From Comamonadaceae bacterium (GTDB taxonomy: Bacteria; Pseudomonadota; Gammaproteobacteria; Burkholderiales; Burkholderiaceae_C), in NCBI GenBank assembly GCA_027485285.1, contig JAIXRH010000109.1, positions 1 to 49,231 of the forward strand: a DNA stretch of 49,231 nt. The letters run 5' to 3'. A program made the position numbers and the translations under genes. Shown piece by piece: positions 38,135 through 47,074 of the stretch. The notes under the pieces are model-generated. The model saw only the letters and a program-made list of their open reading frames with translations. It was not told where the DNA came from and did no database searches. Position 1 is the stretch's first letter. Each line of letters begins with the position of its first letter.

Positions 38135-38152
38135 ATCACTTAAAACATCGCC

Positions 38153-38193
38153 AAAAAAGACAAAAGGGCTGGCAACTTTCGTTACCAGCCCTT
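38153..38193 (-). terminator. Intrinsic terminator after tRNA-Pro
   Basis: On the minus strand AAGGGCTGGTAAC, loop GAAA, GTTGCCAGCCCTT forms a long stem followed by TTGTCTTTTTT. It lies eight bases past the tRNA CCA and closes the thrS to tRNA-Pro operon. In the other direction it may also serve the NUDIX transcript. Confidence 0.88.
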
Positions 38194-38201
38194 GGTCATT
38201 T

Positions 38202-38278
38202 TGGTCGGTGTGAAAGGATTCGAACCTTCGACCCCTTGCACCCCATGCAAGTGCGCTACCAGGCTGCGCCACACACCG
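38202..38278 (-). tRNA. tRNA-Pro (anticodon GGG)
   Basis: The minus strand folds into a 77-base cloverleaf with encoded CCA. The acceptor stem is CGGTGTG/CACACCG, the D arm has GCGC pairing, the anticodon stem is CTTGC/GCAAG with loop ATGGGGT, and the T arm is GAAGG-TTCGAAT-CCTTT. Anticodon GGG reads CCC and CCU. It begins 26 bases after the merR stop, so it is probably read with the translation operon. Confidence 0.95.
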
Positions 38279-38304
38279 AATCAGGTTGTAATTATAACGC
38301 TTAC

Positions 38305-38769
38305 TCAATGAGGCTCAGAGAGCAGCTCGCGAATTTGTGAGAGTTCTTTGCGCAGCGTTTGCAGGGCTTCATCGTGGCTGGTCAAACTCAGCGGCGGCAA
38401 TGAAGTGTGTGTTGTGGGCGCATCACCCAAGTCGACAGCCGATGCATCATCGTCGATGAAATCTGCATCACTCAATTCACCGCCCGCACGCCTCGCTTCG
38501 CGGTCCAAATGCACCAGCTCTTGCAACTTGTTACGCGCACCAGTGATGGTGAAACCTTGGTCATACAAGAGATCACGGATGCGACGAATCATCAACACTT
38601 CATGGCGCTGGTAATAGCGGCGATTGCCGCGACGCTTCATGGGACGCAGCTGCGTGAATTCCTGCTCCCAATAGCGCAGCACGTGCGGCTTGACGCCGCA
38701 CAACTCGCTCACCTCACCGATGGTGAAGTAGCGCTTGGCTGGAATGGATGGAAGGATGGATTTCTCCAT
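38305..38769 (-). CDS. MerR-family transcriptional regulator
   Basis: The 154-residue protein has an N-terminal MerR helix-turn-helix: RYFTIGEVSELCGVKPHVLRYWEQEF, then RRGNRRYYQRHEVLMIRRIRDLLYDQGFTITGARNKL. The C-terminal half is acidic and low in complexity, with no metal-binding cysteine cluster, so a metal sensor is unlikely. The gene follows ihfA in many beta- and gammaproteobacteria. ATG 38769 removes a 27-residue lead that runs through the ihfA terminator. The regulated genes are unknown. Confidence 0.9.
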   Translation of the reverse strand: MEKSILPSIPAKRYFTIGEVSELCGVKPHVLRYWEQEFTQLRPMKRRGNRRYYQRHEVLMIRRIRDLLYDQGFTITGARNKLQELVHLDREARRAGGELSDADFIDDDASAVDLGDAPTTHTSLPPLSLTSHDEALQTLRKELSQIRELLSEPH

Positions 38770-38854
38770 GAAAATCAGTAGCTTGTGAACGGGACCGCAG
38801 AGGTTACACGAAGAACCGCGCGGAATCAAATCCCCTGACAGTTTTATCAAAAAA

Positions 38855-38875
38855 AAGAGGCCCGGTGGGCCTCTT
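38855..38875 (-). terminator. Intrinsic terminator between ihfA and merR
   Basis: On the minus strand AAGAGGCCC, loop ACC, GGGCCTCTT is followed by a run of further T residues. It starts six bases after the ihfA stop. It would end most pheST-ihfA transcripts, leaving merR and tRNA-Pro to read-through or a separate promoter. Confidence 0.85.
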
Positions 38876-38881
38876 GTTCAA

Positions 38882-39217
38882 TTACTTGTCAACTTTGGGC
38901 GTACTGTCGCCCTGAATTTGCTCTTTCAGTTTGTGACTTGCATGAAAAGTCACTGCACGCCGTGCCTCGATGGGAATCGATTCACCTGTGCGCGGATTGC
39001 GACCCGGGCGGGGCGCTTTGGTGCGAATTTGAAAATTGCCGAAGCTTGAAATCTTCACATCTGTGCCGTTGACCAAGCTCTGTGCGATCAGGTCAAAGAA
39101 AGCATCAATCATGTCCTTCGACTCACGCTTGTTCAAACCGATTTGCTCGAACAACAAATCAGCCAGCTGCGCTTTGGTCAACGCAGGTGTTTCTAGGCTT
39201 TCAAAAGACAGTTCCAT
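38882..39217 (-). CDS. ihfA: Integration host factor subunit alpha
   Basis: The 111-residue DNA-bending protein pairs with IHF-beta. It has LTKAQLADLLFEQIGLNKRESKDMIDAFFDLI, VKISSFGNFQIRTKAPRPGRNPRTGESIPIEARRAVTFHASHKLK, which includes the RPGRNPxTG DNA-clamp arm with the proline that intercalates. Slight N- and C-terminal extensions relative to E. coli are present. It lies 26 bases after pheT, the classic pheST-ihfA arrangement. Confidence 0.96.
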   Translation of the reverse strand: MELSFESLETPALTKAQLADLLFEQIGLNKRESKDMIDAFFDLIAQSLVNGTDVKISSFGNFQIRTKAPRPGRNPRTGESIPIEARRAVTFHASHKLKEQIQGDSTPKVDK

Positions 39218-39243
39218 AAGGCTCTCTCATCAACGAGTGAATC

Positions 39244-41670
39244 TCAAGCGCGTAAACGCGCAGACACTTGGGCGGCCAATTCGGCCAGCACGGCTTGCAC
39301 CGCGCCCTCAATTTGTACTTCGTTCAGGGTGGCTTCGGCGCTGTTGAGCGTGAGGCGAACCGCCAAGCTCTTTTCGTCCATGGCCATGGCCGTGCTTTGG
39401 GCTTTGGGGCGATACACGTCAAACAACACGGCGTTGCACAGCAAGCCTTGTGTTTTGGCGGCGTTGACAGCCGCCATGAACTGGGCGTGTGTGACGGTGT
39501 CTTTGACGATGACGGCAATGTCGCGTTCCACGTTAGGGAATTTAGCCACGCCGCTGGCCTTGGGCACATCACGTTGCAACACGGCATCGAGTGAGAGTTC
39601 AAACATCACGGGCGCTTGCGCCAAATCCCAGCTTTGACGCCAGCGTGGGTGCAACTCACCCACATGGCCCACGGCTTGGCCGTTGACACACACCTTGGCG
39701 CAACGGCCTGGGTGCATGGCAGGGTGCTCGGCCGCTTCAAACTGCGGCACAGCGGGCGCCAACAAGGCTTCTACGTCCGCCTTCACGTCAAAGAAGTCTG
39801 CGGCTTTTTCTTGGGTGCCCCACTGCAAAGGCGCAGCGCTGCCAAAGGCAATGGCTGCCACATGCATGGGTTGATCAAAGCCTTGCACCGTGGTGTCTGT
39901 GTTTTGCACCGAAGGGTCTTTGTGGAACACGCGGCCCATTTCAAACACGCGCACGCGTGAGGCCTTGCGGTCGACGTTGAACTTCACCACATTGAGCAAA
40001 GAGCCCAACAAGCTAGAGCGCATCACACTCATTTGGCTGGCGATGGGATTGAGCAGCTTGATGGGGGCGGCATTGCCTGCCAACTCGTGTTCCCAACGCT
40101 CGTCCACAAAGCTGTAATTGATGGTTTCTTGGTAACCCAAAGCTGCCAAGTGGTGGCGCAAAGCGTGTGGGCTGCGTTGTGCTTCTTGGCATGCGCTGGC
40201 GGTGATCGGGGCCAAAGGCGGCGTGGTGGGCAGGTTGTTGTAACCCACCATGCGCGCCACTTCTTCGATCAGGTCTTCTTCGATTTGCAAATCGAAACGG
40301 AAAGATGGGGGCTGCACGGTGACCGTCCCCTCACCTTCAGTCACAGGCAATCCCAAGCCACGCAGTGCATCTGCAATGCGTTGTTGAGTCAGTGTCATAC
40401 CAATGACCTTCTCTGCACGCGCCACGCGCAGCGTGACTGGCTTGACCACAGGCATGTTGACGCGTTGGTCGTCAATCGGGCCCACGGTGGTGTTGGGCGT
40501 GCCGCAAATGTCAATCACCAACTGGGTGATGCGCTCGATGTGCTCCACAGTCAATTCGGGGTCTACACCGCGCTCAAAGCGGTGGCCGGCATCGGTGCTG
40601 AAGTTGAAACGGCGTGAACGACCTGCAATGGCTGACGGCCACCAGAAAGCGGCTTCGATGTAGATGTTTTGCGTGTCGTCGCTCACGGACGTGGCGTCGC
40701 CGCCCATGATGCCAGCGAGCGACTCGACTTGGTGCGCATCAGCAATGACACCCACTTTGTTATCTACCGTGACGGTGTTGCCGTTCAAGAGTTTGAGCTG
40801 CTCGCCCGCTTTGCCCCAACGCACATCCAAGCCACCATGAATTTTGTCGAGGTCAAAGATGTGCGAAGGCCGACCTAACTCAAACATCACGTAGTTCGAG
40901 ATATCCACCAAAGGGCTCACGCTGCGCTGACCGCAACGGGTCAAGCGATTCACCAACCAAGAAGGTGTTTGCGCTTTCGTGTTCACACCACGCACGACAC
41001 GACCAGAGAAACGGCCGCACAAATCAGGCGCACTGATTGTCACAGCCAAGGTGTCTGGGTTCGTCGAGGCAACGGCTGGGAAAGTTGGTGCCTTCAAAGG
41101 CGCCCCAGTGAGCGCTGACACTTCGCGGGCAATGCCGTACACGCTCAAGCAATGCGCCAAATTAGGCGTGAGCTTCAAGGTCATCAAGGTGTCGTCGAGG
41201 TTGAGGTACTCGCGGATGTTTTGGCCCAACGGTGCATCGGCTGGCAGCTCAAGCAGACCCGCGTTGTCGTCCGCAATTTTGAGTTCTTTGGCCGAACACA
41301 ACATGCCTTGACTTTCCACGCCACGCAACTTGCCCACTTTGATTTTGAACGGTTTACCGTCTTCGCCGGGTGGCAACTCTGCGCCCACAGTGGCGCATGG
41401 AATTTTGATGCCCACACGCGCATTGGGTGCGCCACACACGATGTTGAGCAAAGCGCCCTGCCCCACATCCACTTGGCAAATGCGCAAGCGGTCAGCGTCT
41501 GGATGCTGCACGGCTTCTTTGATTTCACCGATGACGATGCCTGAGAAAGGCGGCGCAACGGGCTGGAGTTCTTCCACCTCCAAGCCAGCCATGGTCAAGG
41601 TATCGGCCAACTCTTGGGTGGTGAGTGAAGGGTTGCAGAATTCGCGCAACCAGGATTCGGGAAATTGCAT
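39244..41670 (-). CDS. pheT: Phenylalanyl-tRNA synthetase beta subunit
   Basis: The 808-residue subunit binds tRNA and edits mischarged Tyr-tRNA. It starts MQFPESWLREFCNPSLTTQELADTLTMAGLEVEE, with the EMAP/tRNA-binding domain (about residues 40-150, GIVIGEIKEAVQHPDADRL). The B3/B4 editing domain has LVDISNYVMFELGRPSHIFDLD, the B5 domain follows, and a C-terminal anticodon-binding FDX domain is present (KFPNVERDIAVIVKD). Full family length. It lies 24 bases after pheS. Confidence 0.97.
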   Translation of the reverse strand: MQFPESWLREFCNPSLTTQELADTLTMAGLEVEELQPVAPPFSGIVIGEIKEAVQHPDADRLRICQVDVGQGALLNIVCGAPNARVGIKIPCATVGAELPPGEDGKPFKIKVGKLRGVESQGMLCSAKELKIADDNAGLLELPADAPLGQNIREYLNLDDTLMTLKLTPNLAHCLSVYGIAREVSALTGAPLKAPTFPAVASTNPDTLAVTISAPDLCGRFSGRVVRGVNTKAQTPSWLVNRLTRCGQRSVSPLVDISNYVMFELGRPSHIFDLDKIHGGLDVRWGKAGEQLKLLNGNTVTVDNKVGVIADAHQVESLAGIMGGDATSVSDDTQNIYIEAAFWWPSAIAGRSRRFNFSTDAGHRFERGVDPELTVEHIERITQLVIDICGTPNTTVGPIDDQRVNMPVVKPVTLRVARAEKVIGMTLTQQRIADALRGLGLPVTEGEGTVTVQPPSFRFDLQIEEDLIEEVARMVGYNNLPTTPPLAPITASACQEAQRSPHALRHHLAALGYQETINYSFVDERWEHELAGNAAPIKLLNPIASQMSVMRSSLLGSLLNVVKFNVDRKASRVRVFEMGRVFHKDPSVQNTDTTVQGFDQPMHVAAIAFGSAAPLQWGTQEKAADFFDVKADVEALLAPAVPQFEAAEHPAMHPGRCAKVCVNGQAVGHVGELHPRWRQSWDLAQAPVMFELSLDAVLQRDVPKASGVAKFPNVERDIAVIVKDTVTHAQFMAAVNAAKTQGLLCNAVLFDVYRPKAQSTAMAMDEKSLAVRLTLNSAEATLNEVQIEGAVQAVLAELAAQVSARLRA

Positions 41671-41694
41671 GATGAATCTCGTGTGTGCGTGACG

Positions 41695-42747
41695 TTATTG
41701 GAACTGGCTCAAGAAGCGAATGTCGCCATCGAAGAACAAGCGCAAGTCGTTCACGCCGTAACGCAGCATGGTGAAACGGTCCATGCCCATGCCAAAGGCA
41801 AAGCCAATGAAACGCTCAGGATCGAGGCCCATGTTGCGCACCACGTTCGGGTGCACTTGGCCTGAGCCGCCCACTTCGAGCCAGCGGCCTGCCAACGTAC
41901 CGCTTTGAAACTGAATGTCAATCTCAGCGCTGGGCTCTGTGAAGGGGAAGAAGCTGGGACGGAAGCGCAGCACCAAGTCGTCGCTCTCAAAGTAGGTGCG
42001 ACAAAAATCGGTGATGACCACTTTGAGGTCTTTGAAGCTCACGTTCTCGCCAATCCACAAACCTTCGCATTGGTGGAACATGGGCGAGTGTGTGGCATCG
42101 CTGTCCACACGGTAGGTGCGACCTGGTGCGATGACGCGAATTTCGGGCATGCCTTGACCGGCATCCAAACGCGCTTGGTAGCGCTTGACGTGCTGCACCG
42201 CGTGGCGCACTTGCATGGGGCTGGTGTGCGTGCGCAGCAAATTGGGTGCCTCGGCGCTGCCACCTTCCACATAGAAGGTGTCATGCATCGAGCGTGCCGG
42301 ATGGTCTTCAGGCGTGTTGAGTGCGGTGAAGTTGAACCAGTCAGTTTCAATCTCTGGGCCTTGGGCCACTTCAAAACCCATCGAGCCAAAAATGGCTTCG
42401 ACGCGTTCGAGTGTGATGGTCACAGGGTGCAAACCGCCAGCCATGCGAGCGCGGCCGGGCAAGGTCACATCCAAGGCTTCGGCTTTGAGTTGGGTCTCGA
42501 GTTCGGCATCGGCCAGCGCTTGGCGGCGAGCCGTGAGCGCGGCTTCAATCGCTTGCTTGGCCACGTTGATGGCAGCACCGATCGATTTCTTTTCTTCGAC
42601 GCTCAATGCGGCCATGCCCTTCATCATCTCGGTGATGCGGCCTGACTTGCCCAAGAACTGGGCCTTGGCGTTTTCAAGATCAGCCGGTGTCGTGCTTTGC
42701 GCAAACAGGGCCTGGGCACTGGCGACCAGAGAGTCCAACTCGTTCAT
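41695..42747 (-). CDS. pheS: Phenylalanyl-tRNA synthetase alpha subunit
   Basis: The 350-residue catalytic subunit has an N-terminal coiled coil (about residues 1-90). The class II motifs are visible: motif 1 near [28 protein letters not shown], motif 2 in [17 protein letters not shown] and motif 3 in [25 protein letters not shown]. The HPxxxMHDTFY-like segment ([15 protein letters not shown]) is diagnostic. A terminator-like hairpin lies in its leader. Confidence 0.97.
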   Translation of the reverse strand: MNELDSLVASAQALFAQSTTPADLENAKAQFLGKSGRITEMMKGMAALSVEEKKSIGAAINVAKQAIEAALTARRQALADAELETQLKAEALDVTLPGRARMAGGLHPVTITLERVEAIFGSMGFEVAQGPEIETDWFNFTALNTPEDHPARSMHDTFYVEGGSAEAPNLLRTHTSPMQVRHAVQHVKRYQARLDAGQGMPEIRVIAPGRTYRVDSDATHSPMFHQCEGLWIGENVSFKDLKVVITDFCRTYFESDDLVLRFRPSFFPFTEPSAEIDIQFQSGTLAGRWLEVGGSGQVHPNVVRNMGLDPERFIGFAFGMGMDRFTMLRYGVNDLRLFFDGDIRFLSQFQ

Positions 42748-42770
42748 AAGAATTCGCAGAATAAGAAAAC

Positions 42771-42807
42771 AAAAAAGGGATTGAAGCTGTGTAGCCCCAA
42801 CCCCTTT
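42771..42807 (-). terminator. Terminator-like hairpin in the pheS leader (possible attenuator)
   Basis: On the minus strand AAAGGGGTTG and CAATCCCTTT pair imperfectly around a central GGC...GC segment and are followed by TTTG. The hairpin lies 24 bases before the pheS ATG and 27 after the rplT stop. It could trim transcription into pheST. No leader peptide rich in phenylalanine fits in the 86-base gap, so E. coli-style pheM attenuation is not supported. Confidence 0.5.
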
Positions 42808-42833
42808 ACTCGTGGGTGGTTAACCCTTGACTA

Positions 42834-43193
42834 TCAAGCAGCCAATTTGGCTTTGACTTGGTTCACGATGCTGGTGAAAGCAGCCATGTCGTGAACGGCC
42901 AAGTCAGCCAACATCTTGCGGTCGATTTCGATCGCAGCCTTTTTCAGACCATTGGCAAATTGGCTATAGGTCAGGCCGCATTGACGTGCGGCAGCATTGA
43001 TACGAGCGATCCACAGCTGACGGAACACGCGCTTTTTGGTGCGGCGGTCGCGGTAAGCATATTGACCGGCCTTCATCACCGCTTGTTTAGCGATGCGGAA
43101 GACATTACCGCGGCGGCCGCGGAAACCTTTGGCTAAAGCCAGAACTTTTTTGTGACGGGCACGGGCCGTGACACCACGTTTAACGCGAGGCAT
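42834..43193 (-). CDS. rplT: 50S ribosomal protein L20
   Basis: The 119-residue protein begins [28 protein letters not shown] and continues with [40 protein letters not shown], the conserved L20 pattern. L20 is an early 50S assembly protein and often represses rpmI-rplT translation. It lies 26 bases after rpmI. Confidence 0.98.
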   Translation of the reverse strand: MPRVKRGVTARARHKKVLALAKGFRGRRGNVFRIAKQAVMKAGQYAYRDRRTKKRVFRQLWIARINAAARQCGLTYSQFANGLKKAAIEIDRKMLADLAVHDMAAFTSIVNQVKAKLAA

Positions 43194-43219
43194 ATTTTTT
43201 CTCCTTGTTCGTCAGTTAA

Positions 43220-43423
43220 TTACAGGCCGCACTTGGGCAGCATTTGCGCCATGTGACCCATGTTGGTCTCATGCACAGCCACTGAACCGCGGAGGTGACG
43301 CTTGTTCTTGGTCGTCTTCTTGGTCAAGATGTGACGTTTGAAGGCTTGACCGCGTTTCACGGTACCACCTGGACGAACGCGGAAGCGCTTTTTAGCGCTG
43401 CTTTTGGTCTTCATTTTGGGCAT
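43220..43423 (-). CDS. rpmI: 50S ribosomal protein L35
   Basis: The 67-residue basic protein starts [36 protein letters not shown], typical of L35. GGAG precedes the ATG at 43423. The 116-base gap upstream to infC contains a small ACACA/TGTGT hairpin (43459-43472), the place where L20 autoregulation acts in other species. Confidence 0.97.
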   Translation of the reverse strand: MPKMKTKSSAKKRFRVRPGGTVKRGQAFKRHILTKKTTKNKRHLRGSVAVHETNMGHMAQMLPKCGL

Positions 43424-43539
43424 TGAATGCTCCTTTTATTTGTGCTCGTGAGGCGCCCACACAAGGATGTGTAGTCTTGTTAGCCCCGAGACACTAATTT
43501 GCTCACCTTCAAAGTGCGGCAGCACGCCACACTGCCAAT

Positions 43540-44139
43540 TTATGCAGAGGCTGCCGGAGCGGCTTCTGCAGCAGGTTTGGCGGCGCCACCTGATTTCTTC
43601 TTGCCAGGCGCGATCATCATGATCATCTGACGCCCTTCGAGCTTGGGGAACTGCTCAACAACGATCAGGTCCGCCAACTCATCACGGATGCGCTGCAACA
43701 GCGCCATGCCGATTTCTTGATGCGTGATCTCGCGGCCACGGTAGCGCAGCGTGATCTTGCATTTGTCACCGTCATCTAAGAAGCGCTTGATGTTGCGCAT
43801 CTTGATGTTGTAGTCACCATCGTCGGTACCGGGACGGAACTTGATTTCCTTGACCTCGATGACCTTTTGCTTGGACTTCGCTTCGGCAGCCTTCTTTTGC
43901 TCTTGGTACTTGAACTTACCGTAGTCCATCAATCGACACACCGGCGGCACAGCCGTGGCGGCAATTTCTACCAGGTCAACGTCAATTTCTCCAGCCATGC
44001 GCAAGGCTTCTGCCAAGCTCACGATGCCGAGGGGTTCGTTGTCAGGACCTGAAAGGCGGACTTCCGGGGCCATGATTTCCCGGTTAAGGCGGTGTTTGCG
44101 TTCCTCGCGCTGGCGGCGGTCGCGAAATTCTGTAGCGAT
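43540..44139 (-). CDS. infC: Translation initiation factor IF-3, with a non-AUG (ATC) start
   Basis: The 199-residue factor prevents subunit joining and checks the initiation codon. It has the N-domain ([48 protein letters not shown]), a linker with [19 protein letters not shown], and the C-domain ending [15 protein letters not shown] plus a short Ala-rich tail. The first ATG (44073) would cut into the N-domain. The frame is open further upstream and reaches ATC at 44139, with AAAGGA eight to nine bases before it and family-like residues ([18 protein letters not shown]) between. A rare start codon matches the known IF3 autocontrol. Confidence 0.9.
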   Translation of the reverse strand: MATEFRDRRQREERKHRLNREIMAPEVRLSGPDNEPLGIVSLAEALRMAGEIDVDLVEIAATAVPPVCRLMDYGKFKYQEQKKAAEAKSKQKVIEVKEIKFRPGTDDGDYNIKMRNIKRFLDDGDKCKITLRYRGREITHQEIGMALLQRIRDELADLIVVEQFPKLEGRQMIMMIAPGKKKSGGAAKPAAEAAPAASA

Positions 44140-44215
44140 GGTGACTATCCTTTAAAAACAAAAACAAACCGACACAGATGTGCAACGCACAACTCTTGGC
44201 AATTTCTCAATGAAA

Positions 44216-46123
44216 TCAGCTTTTGAGAGAGATGTCCGCAGCGATCTTTTGTGAGAAGGCTTCTAGGGACATCACACCGAGGTCTTGGTTGCCTCGGGCG
44301 CGCACTGCGACGGCGCCAGCTTCCTTCTCTTTGTCGCCTACGACCAAGATGTAGGGAAGCTTTTGCATTGAATGCTCGCGTATTTTATACGTGATTTTCT
44401 CGTTGCGGAGGTCTAAATCGACACTAAGCCCTTGATTTCGCAGCGTTTTTGCAACTTCTTGGGCATATTCGGCCTGGGAATCGGTGATATTGAGCACTGC
44501 CACCTGGGTTGGGGCCAGCCAAGTGGGCAATGCGCCGGCGTGCTGCTCAATCAAAATTCCAATGAAACGCTCCATGCTTCCCACGATGGCGCGGTGCAAG
44601 ATGACAGGGCGTTGGCGTGAGCCATCTTCAGCCGTGTACTCTGCATCGAGGCGCTCCGACAGGTTGAAGTCGACCTGAATCGTGCCGCATTGCCACTCGC
44701 GGCCAATCGCGTCTTTCAAGGTGTATTCAATCTTGGGGCCGTAAAAAGCGCCGTCGCCTTCAGAGATGACGTAATCGCAACCTGCGGCGGTCAGGCTGTC
44801 CATCAAGGCTTTTTCAGCCTTGTCCCACAAGTCGTCCGAACCAATGCGTGCCTCAGGGCGTGTGGACACTTTGTACAAAATATCATTGAAACCAAAGTCT
44901 TGGTAGACCTTCTTGAGCACTTTGGTGAAGGTGTCGCACTCGGGCAAGATTTGGTCTTCGGTACAGAAGATGTGGCCATCGTCTTGCGTGAAACCGCGCA
45001 CGCGCATGATGCCGTGCAAACCACCCGAAGGCTCGTTGCGGTGGCACTGGCCAAACTCGCCATAACGCAAGGGCAGATCGCGGTAGCTCTTGATGCCTTG
45101 CTTGAAGATCAAGATGTGGCCGGGGCAGTTCATGGGTTTCAAAGCGTAGTCACGCTTTTCAGACTCGGTGGTGAACATGTTGTCGCGGTACTTGTCCCAG
45201 TGACCGGTTTTCTCCCACAACGACTTGTCAATGATTTGCGGACCTTTGACTTCGAGGTAGCCGTTGTCACGGTAGACCTGACGCATGTACTGCTCGATGG
45301 TTTGCCAAACAGACCAGCCTTTGGGGTGCCAAAACACCAAGCCTGGCGCGTGCTCATCAATGTGAAACAGGTCCAGCTCGCGACCCAGCTTGCGGTGGTC
45401 ACGCTTGTCAGCCTCTTCCAAGCGCTTTAGGTAGAGCTGCAAATCGTCTTTGCTGGCCCAGGCCGTGCCATAAATGCGTTGCAGCATTTCGTTTTTGCTG
45501 TCGCCGCGCCAGTAGGCACCAGCCACTTTCATCAGCTTGAAATGCTTGAGCTTGCCAGTGCTGGGCACATGCGGGCCACGGCACAGGTCTTCAAAAGCGC
45601 CTTCGCGGTACAAGCTCACGTCTTCATTGCTAGGGATACTTGCAATGATTTCGGCTTTGTAGTGTTCGCCCATGCCCTTGAAATAAGCCACTGCTTCGTC
45701 GCGTGGCAACACACGGCGCACCACGGCTTCGTCTTTGTTGGCCAACTCGGTCATGCGCTTTTCAATGACCACCAAGTCTTCAGGCGTGAAGCCGCGGGTG
45801 AACGAAAAGTCGTAGAAGAAGCCATCATCAATGACAGGGCCAATGGTCACCTGGGCTTCTGGGTAAAGCTCTTTCACCGCATAAGCCAACAAATGGGCGG
45901 TGGAATGGCGAATCACCTCCAAGCCTTCAGGGTCCTTGGCCGTGATGATGGCCAAGCTCGCATGGCTGCTCATCGTGTAACTGGTGTCCACCACCTTGCC
46001 GTCGACTTTGCCAGCTAACGCTGCCTTGGCCAAGCCTGCGCCAATGGATGCAGCCACTTCGGCCACGGTGACAGGACCAGGAAATTCACGTTGCGAACCG
46101 TCGGGGAGCGTAATCTGAAGCAT
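44216..46123 (-). CDS. thrS: Threonyl-tRNA synthetase
   Basis: The 635-residue class II synthetase has an N-terminal TGS domain (about residues 1-62, [19 protein letters not shown]). The editing domain follows, with [16 protein letters not shown] (HxxxH metal-type motif) and a late conserved cysteine-histidine segment. The catalytic core has [10 protein letters not shown], where the cysteine binds zinc, then [34 protein letters not shown]. The C-terminal anticodon-binding domain is near [24 protein letters not shown]. It heads the translation operon, and infC starts 76 bases downstream of its stop. Confidence 0.97.
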   Translation of the reverse strand: MLQITLPDGSQREFPGPVTVAEVAASIGAGLAKAALAGKVDGKVVDTSYTMSSHASLAIITAKDPEGLEVIRHSTAHLLAYAVKELYPEAQVTIGPVIDDGFFYDFSFTRGFTPEDLVVIEKRMTELANKDEAVVRRVLPRDEAVAYFKGMGEHYKAEIIASIPSNEDVSLYREGAFEDLCRGPHVPSTGKLKHFKLMKVAGAYWRGDSKNEMLQRIYGTAWASKDDLQLYLKRLEEADKRDHRKLGRELDLFHIDEHAPGLVFWHPKGWSVWQTIEQYMRQVYRDNGYLEVKGPQIIDKSLWEKTGHWDKYRDNMFTTESEKRDYALKPMNCPGHILIFKQGIKSYRDLPLRYGEFGQCHRNEPSGGLHGIMRVRGFTQDDGHIFCTEDQILPECDTFTKVLKKVYQDFGFNDILYKVSTRPEARIGSDDLWDKAEKALMDSLTAAGCDYVISEGDGAFYGPKIEYTLKDAIGREWQCGTIQVDFNLSERLDAEYTAEDGSRQRPVILHRAIVGSMERFIGILIEQHAGALPTWLAPTQVAVLNITDSQAEYAQEVAKTLRNQGLSVDLDLRNEKITYKIREHSMQKLPYILVVGDKEKEAGAVAVRARGNQDLGVMSLEAFSQKIAADISLKS

Positions 46124-46289
46124 GGGTATGTGTTTGAAAGCGCGAAAACGTTGATTTTACGCCGTGCATTCCCCTGACCTTGAGTCGCTTCACAATGCGG
46201 GAATTGTTGGCCTCTTGTGGGAGAAACCAAGATCCAGCAACTTACAAAAAAATGCAAGGTTTCAAAGGTCGCATTCGTAAGATCTGGCG

Positions 46290-47048
46290 ATGACTAGCCT
46301 AAGAAACGCCAGCAACTATTTAACAATCGCCGAAGTGAGGTTTGAAAGCGCTGCAAACATCGCACAACTGATACACACGATTCAGGCGGCATTCAGAGTT
46401 GCGCGCTACACAGACTCAACCAATATCAAGCGTCAAACACTCAATGTGGAGCAACTTGATCAAAGGCAAGTTCTTGTTCCAACGATGCATAACGCCTACA
46501 TGTTTTCAAACAAAAACAAAACAAGTCATTTCATCCTCAATGCACAGTGCCTCACCTTTAAGACCAGCGACTTCAAAGACATCGAATCGTTCTTGATGCT
46601 CTTCTTAGAAGGTTTTTTCATCGTCAATAAGGTACTCAACCTCACATCGACGCAGCGGATTGGATTACGTGCGCTTGAGCGTATCGTGCCCTCCAAAGGC
46701 AGACATTTGACAGACTATCTCGCCCCGTCAGAATTGAATTTATACAAAAAACTAGGCGGTCATTCAGTTTTCTCTCAAACTGAAATTTTTCATCAATTCA
46801 AAGAAACTCAGTTGCTGAATCGAGTCAAAATTTGTCTCAATGGCGGACTTGAACTGCCAAGAGACATTGATCCAGCAGACATGGCATTCAAAGTAAATTT
46901 GATCACTTACTCAGGACCAAGTGCTTATATTGACAGCGACGGCTACATTGAGAAAAAACAAAAGATCTCTTTTGCGACTATCAAGAAAACACTCACTGAA
47001 ATCCACGCACTGACAACGGTGGCATTCACAGCCTCTGTTAAGGGATAA
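46290..47048 (+). CDS. TIGR04255-like protein of unknown function
   Basis: The 252-residue protein starts near TIAEVRFESAANIAQLI and has a central FKDIESFLMLFLEGFFIVNKVLNLTSTQRIGLRALERIVPSK stretch. The IxEVRFE opening and a late RIGLRxxxRI segment resemble the sporadically distributed TIGR04255 family, whose function is unknown. No catalytic motif, signal peptide or membrane helix is apparent. Base composition is visibly more AT-rich than the neighbouring thrS gene, suggesting acquisition. ATG 46290 has no clear ribosome site. It is divergent from thrS and converges on the repeat protein. My family call rests on a motif impression only. Confidence 0.6.
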   Translation: MTSLRNASNYLTIAEVRFESAANIAQLIHTIQAAFRVARYTDSTNIKRQTLNVEQLDQRQVLVPTMHNAYMFSNKNKTSHFILNAQCLTFKTSDFKDIESFLMLFLEGFFIVNKVLNLTSTQRIGLRALERIVPSKGRHLTDYLAPSELNLYKKLGGHSVFSQTEIFHQFKETQLLNRVKICLNGGLELPRDIDPADMAFKVNLITYSGPSAYIDSDGYIEKKQKISFATIKKTLTEIHALTTVAFTASVKG

Positions 47049-47074
47049 ATAGGAATTCAGCTTGGGCTCAAGCA

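Noticed and set aside
46290-47048. Toxin-antitoxin or abortive-infection pair at the TIGR04255-like gene
   Set aside because: There is no partner gene: thrS is on one side and the repeat protein on the other.
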